Made by a program: the position numbers and the translations under genes. DNA of 17,484 nt from CAG-170 sp022779365 (GTDB lineage: Bacteria > Bacillota > Clostridia > Oscillospirales > Oscillospiraceae): assembly GCA_022779365.1 (NCBI GenBank), contig JALFSI010000044.1, positions 1-17,484 on the forward strand, given 5' to 3'. Shown piece by piece: positions 14,452-17,484 of this stretch; the stretch's first letter is position 1; each line of letters begins with the position of its first letter. Under the pieces are notes generated by a model that was not told where the DNA came from, did not search any database, and was given only the letters and a program-made list of their open reading frames with translations.

Positions 14452-15237
14452 ATGCAGAAGCAGCAGACCGTGGTGTTCAAGGTCGGCACCTCGACCCTGA
14501 CGCATGAAAACGGCAAAACGAACATCCGCCGGCTGGAAGAGCTGGTGATGACGCTCTCGGATCTTGCGAACGCCGGCATCCGCGTGGTGCTGGTCACGTC
14601 CGGCGCGATCGGCGTGGGCGTGGGCAAGCTCGGTCTGCCGGAGCGACCTCGCGATACTGCCGGAAAGCAGGCGGCGGCGACCGTTGGGCAGTGCGAGCTG
14701 ATGTTCATGTATGACAAAATGTTCTCGCAGTACGGGCACACGGTCGGGCAGCTCCTCATCACGCGCGAGGACGTGGACGACCCCAAGCGGCACGACAATC
14801 TTGTGGCGGCGTTCTCGCGGCTGTTTGAATTTGGCGCGATCCCGGTCATCAACGAAAATGACGCCGTGGCGGTCGAGGAGATCGTGTACGGCGATAACGA
14901 TTCGCTGTCGGCAGTGGTGGCGACGCTCATCCACGCGGACAAGCTGGTGATCTTGACAGAGACGGACGGGCTGTACACCGCCGACCCGACGGTCGATCCC
15001 ACGGCGTACCGCATTGCGGAGGTGCCGGAGATCACGGATGAGATCCTGGCCTGCGCCTCGTCGCACGGGACAAAGCTCGGCACAGGCGGCATGACGACCA
15101 AGGTGCACGCCGCGCAGATCGCAACGGCGGCTGGTATTGATACATACGTTATCTGCGGGCGCGACACGCACAATATTTACCGGCTGATGGACGGCGAGCG
15201 CGTGGGCACGCATTTTTGCGCAAGGAGGAACGGATGA
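14452..15237 (+). CDS. proB: Glutamate 5-kinase, short form without PUA domain
   Basis: Catalyses ATP + L-glutamate to gamma-glutamyl phosphate, the first and normally feedback-inhibited step of proline synthesis, in the cytoplasm. The 261-residue protein is an amino-acid-kinase fold only: FKVGTSTLT (9-17), VLVTSGAIGVGVGKLG (46-61), INENDAV (133-139), GDNDSLSA (147-154), TETDGLYTADP (169-179), GTGGMTTKVHA (210-220). Long ProB proteins (about 367 residues in E. coli) add a C-terminal PUA domain, absent here. ATG at 14452 has GGAGG 8 nt upstream; the frame extends further but has no ribosome-binding site. First gene of proBAC; its stop overlaps the proA start. Confidence 0.97.
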   Translation: MQKQQTVVFKVGTSTLTHENGKTNIRRLEELVMTLSDLANAGIRVVLVTSGAIGVGVGKLGLPERPRDTAGKQAAATVGQCELMFMYDKMFSQYGHTVGQLLITREDVDDPKRHDNLVAAFSRLFEFGAIPVINENDAVAVEEIVYGDNDSLSAVVATLIHADKLVILTETDGLYTADPTVDPTAYRIAEVPEITDEILACASSHGTKLGTGGMTTKVHAAQIATAAGIDTYVICGRDTHNIYRLMDGERVGTHFCARRNG

Positions 15238-16478
15238 TGCTGGAAGAGTACGGCAAACGGGCAAAGGCGGCGGCGCGGGCGCTTGCGTGCGCGACGACCG
15301 AGGAAAAAAACGGCGCGCTCTTAAAAATCGCGGCGGCAATTGAAGAAAACGCCCCCGCCATCCTGACGGCGAACGCGGACGATCTTACGAATGGGCGCGC
15401 AAGCGGGCTTTCGGATGCGCTGCTGGACCGGCTGGCGTTGAATGAGGCGCGCATCGCGGGCATCGCGGACAGTCTGCGGCAGGTCGCGCAGCTCCCCGAC
15501 CCGGTGGGGCGCGTGCTGGAAGAGACAACGCGCCCGAATGGGCTGCGGCTGCGCAAGATCGCCGTGCCCATCGGCGTGATCGCGGTCATTTACGAGGCGC
15601 GCCCGAACGTGACGGCGGATTCGGCGGGGCTGTGCCTGAAATCGGGCAACGCCGTGCTGCTGCGCGGCGGCAAGGAAGCCATCCGCTCCAACATCGCGCT
15701 GGCGCAGGTCATGCGCGCGGCGCTGGAGCAGTCGGCGATCCCGGCGGACGCCATCCAGCTCGTGACCGACACGACGCACGAGAGCGCGCAGGCGCTCATG
15801 CATCTGAACGGCTATGTGGACGTGCTCATCCCGCGCGGCAGCAAGCGGCTCATTCAGGCGGTGGTGCAGCAGGCGACCGTCCCGGTCATCGAGACGGGCG
15901 CGGGCGTGTGCCATGTGTATGTGGACAAGGCAGCGAACGTGGAGATGGCGGCGGAGATCATTGAAAACGCCAAGACGAGCCGTCCGTCGGTCTGCAACGC
16001 GGCGGAATGTATGATCATCCACCGCGACATTGCGGCAAAGGCACTGCCGGTCATCGCAGAGCGGCTGCGCGGGAAGCACACCGTCATCCGCGGCGACGCG
16101 CGTGTGCAGGAGATCTTGAACGGTGCGTGTGAGGCGGCAACGCAGGACGACTGGGGCAGGGAGTACGGCGATTATATCATCGCCGCGCGCGTGGTCGATT
16201 CCATTGACGAGGCGATCGACTACATCTACCAGTATTCCACCGGGCACTCGGAGTGCATCGTGACGGACGATACGGACGCAGCGGCGGAGTTTATGCGCCG
16301 GGTGGACGCGGCGGCGGTGTATCACAACGCCTCCACGCGCTTTACCGACGGCGGCGAGTTCGGGTTGGGCGCGGAGATCGGCATCTCCACGCAGAAGCTC
16401 CACGCGCGCGGACCGCTCGGGCTGCGGGAGCTGACGAGCATGAAATATGAGGTTTTCGGCAGCGGACAAATTCGCTGA
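15234..16478 (+). CDS. proA: Gamma-glutamyl phosphate reductase
   Basis: Reduces gamma-glutamyl phosphate with NADPH to glutamate semialdehyde, which cyclises to pyrroline-5-carboxylate. A 414-residue ALDH-superfamily enzyme of the usual length. VPIGVIAVIYEARPNVTADS (111-130) is the cofactor-binding stretch, and SRPSVCNAAE (249-258) carries the catalytic Cys254. The C-terminus has the family's GAEIGISTQKLHARGP pattern. ATG at 15234 overlaps the proB stop (ATGA), with AGGAGG 5 nt upstream. A second ATG at 15237 has an 8-nt spacing and is equally possible; it would shorten the protein by one residue. ProB and ProA are expected to work together on the unstable intermediate, matching the coupled translation. 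Confidence 0.97.
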   Translation: MMLEEYGKRAKAAARALACATTEEKNGALLKIAAAIEENAPAILTANADDLTNGRASGLSDALLDRLALNEARIAGIADSLRQVAQLPDPVGRVLEETTRPNGLRLRKIAVPIGVIAVIYEARPNVTADSAGLCLKSGNAVLLRGGKEAIRSNIALAQVMRAALEQSAIPADAIQLVTDTTHESAQALMHLNGYVDVLIPRGSKRLIQAVVQQATVPVIETGAGVCHVYVDKAANVEMAAEIIENAKTSRPSVCNAAECMIIHRDIAAKALPVIAERLRGKHTVIRGDARVQEILNGACEAATQDDWGREYGDYIIAARVVDSIDEAIDYIYQYSTGHSECIVTDDTDAAAEFMRRVDAAAVYHNASTRFTDGGEFGLGAEIGISTQKLHARGPLGLRELTSMKYEVFGSGQIR

Positions 16479-16488
16479 GGAGGGTACT

Positions 16489-17289
16489 ATGACCTACGGA
16501 TTTATCGGGCTGGGCAATATGGCGTCCGCCATTCTGCGCGGCATGGCAAGGGCGGGCGCGTTTGCGGAAAACGCGCTGGTCGGCTACAATCCCAGCGCTG
16601 CCAAGGTGCAGGCGCTGCAAAATGAGATGCCGCTGCGCGCGTGCGCGTCGGCGCGGGAGGCCGCGGAGGCGGCGGATGTGGTTGTGCTGGCGGTCAAGCC
16701 GCAGGTGCTGCCGGACGTGCTGCCCCAGATCGTGCCGGTCGTGACGGCGCAAACGCTCGTCGTGTCCATCGCGGCGGGTAAGCCCACAGCGTATTATGAG
16801 GCGGCGCTTTCGGACGGCGTGCCGGTCGTGCGCGTGATGCCGAACATTGCGGCGCGTGTGGGCGCGTCGGCAAGCGCCGTCTGCGGCGGCAAAAGCGCGC
16901 AGGAGGGGCACTTGGAGCTGGTGCGGAGGATGTTCCGCACGGTCGGCGCGGTCTACGACCTGCCGGAGAAGCACTTTCCGGCGTTTGGCGCGCTGGGCGG
17001 CGCGTCGGGTGCGTTCGTGTTTTTGTACATCGACGCGCTCGCATCCGCGGGCGTGAAGGCGGGGCTGCCGCGTGCGCTAGCGCAGCAGATCGCGGAACAG
17101 ACCGTGCTCGGCAGCGCGCAGCTTTCGCAGCAGTCGGCGGAGCATCCCATCGCGCTGATGGATCAGGTCTGCTCACCCGGCGGCACGACCATCGAGGGCG
17201 TGCACACCCTCAAGCGCCTCGGCTTTGAGACGGCGGTGCAGCAGGCGATCGACGCCATCATTGAAAAGGACAAACGTTTGGCACAGTAA
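16489..17289 (+). CDS. proC: Pyrroline-5-carboxylate reductase
   Basis: Reduces pyrroline-5-carboxylate with NAD(P)H to L-proline, the last step. The 266-residue protein starts with the Rossmann motif GFIGLGNM (4-11), then VVVLAVKPQ (64-72), RVMPNIAA (115-122) and the family signature DQVCSPGGTTIEG (225-237). The ATG at 16489 has a GAGGAGGG site that overlaps the proA stop codon, 10 nt after it; the frame extends upstream into proA but without a better site. The three genes together give the whole glutamate-to-proline route in one operon. Confidence 0.97.
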   Translation: MTYGFIGLGNMASAILRGMARAGAFAENALVGYNPSAAKVQALQNEMPLRACASAREAAEAADVVVLAVKPQVLPDVLPQIVPVVTAQTLVVSIAAGKPTAYYEAALSDGVPVVRVMPNIAARVGASASAVCGGKSAQEGHLELVRRMFRTVGAVYDLPEKHFPAFGALGGASGAFVFLYIDALASAGVKAGLPRALAQQIAEQTVLGSAQLSQQSAEHPIALMDQVCSPGGTTIEGVHTLKRLGFETAVQQAIDAIIEKDKRLAQ

Positions 17290-17301
17290 CTTTGCAGCAT
17301 A

Positions 17302-17340
17302 AAAACACCCGCTGAGGAGACCTCAGCGGGTGTTTTCTGT
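17302..17340 (+). terminator. Terminator of proBAC
   Basis: A 16-bp perfect stem (17302-17317 with 17321-17336, loop AGA) ends in TGTTTTCTGT. It starts 12 nt after the proC stop. The A-rich 5' arm means it may also serve the opposite strand. Confidence 0.92.
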
Positions 17341-17353
17341 ACTTTCTTATACT

Positions 17354-17461
17354 AGAATCTGTTAAAAAGCTTGAAGAGCTTTTTATAGCGCCAACGGCGC
17401 GTCAGATTCTGCATGAGACGGCGCAGCGTGCATTCGCACGATGCGAGTGTGCGTAGCACAC
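17354..17461. repeat. Multi-hairpin repeat-like element at right edge
   Basis: An 8-bp outer stem (AGAATCTG 17354-17361 with CAGATTCT 17403-17410) encloses two hairpins: 17364-17371/17377-17384 (8 bp, loop TGAAG) and 17388-17392/17396-17400 (5 bp, loop AAC). This gives a three-way junction. Downstream are two more stems: 17427-17431/17436-17440 and 17447-17452/17456-17461. No ORF covers it. It may be a dispersed repeat or structured RNA, and may continue past the window. Confidence 0.5.
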
Positions 17462-17484
17462 GGGATTCTTGATTCAATATTTTA

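Noticed and set aside
14196..14452. T-box or other riboswitch before proB
   Set aside because: No antiterminator consensus, specifier loop or leader terminator with a T-tract was found.
15321..16469. 382-codon minus-strand open frame opposite proA
   Set aside because: proA is certain from its motifs; the opposite frame is His/Arg-rich with no ribosome-binding site.
17354..17461. tRNA gene suggested by the multi-stem fold
   Set aside because: Stem lengths and loops do not fit a cloverleaf: no 7-nt anticodon loop, no TTC-type arm and no CCA-like end.

Overview
The window looks like chromosomal DNA from a GC-rich gut-type Firmicute, most likely Oscillospiraceae/Ruminococcaceae. The evidence is sigma-A-like promoters with 17-nt spacers, strong AGGAGG ribosome-binding sites, SLH-anchored surface proteins, a short ProB without a PUA domain, and hairpin-rich intergenic repeats. 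The taxonomic call is inference from gene style; no rRNA or marker gene is present.

Layout. (1) 1-5633, minus strand: a metallopeptidase (M30-like, with a BspA-type leucine-rich region) is followed 18 nt later by a GT4 glycosyltransferase. Then comes a terminator, an Rrf2/IscR-type regulator with its own promoter and terminator, and a membrane-anchored phosphodiester glycosidase (NAGPA-type) with its own promoter and terminator. (2) 5634-5851: a divergent promoter region in which the two -35 elements lie in the arms of an inverted repeat. (3) 5852-12270, plus strand: a tight three-gene operon encoding a cohesin-like + triple-SLH protein, a secreted protein ending in a dockerin-like module, and a 1465-residue cohesin-like + Ig/MBG/YDG stalk + triple-SLH protein. 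(4) 12338-13540: an MFS transporter, possibly reached by read-through. (5) 13541-13853: a terminator, a cluster of hairpins and a bidirectional terminator between convergent genes. (6) 13854-14117, minus strand: a small uncharacterised protein. (7) 14452-17289: proB-proA-proC, the complete glutamate-to-proline pathway, closed by a strong terminator. (8) 17341-17484: another multi-hairpin repeat-like element.

The most interesting part is region 3. Two cell-wall-anchored cohesin-like proteins flank a dockerin-like protein in one translationally tight operon, with no glycoside hydrolase in the window. This would make a small, non-cellulosomal cohesin-dockerin surface assembly: the SLH proteins would bind the cell wall and the dockerin protein would dock onto one or both. 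A sharp local GC dip covers the dockerin/cohesin junction between the second and third genes. The divergent secreted peptidase and glycosyltransferase may be functionally linked through the shared promoter region, but that is inference.
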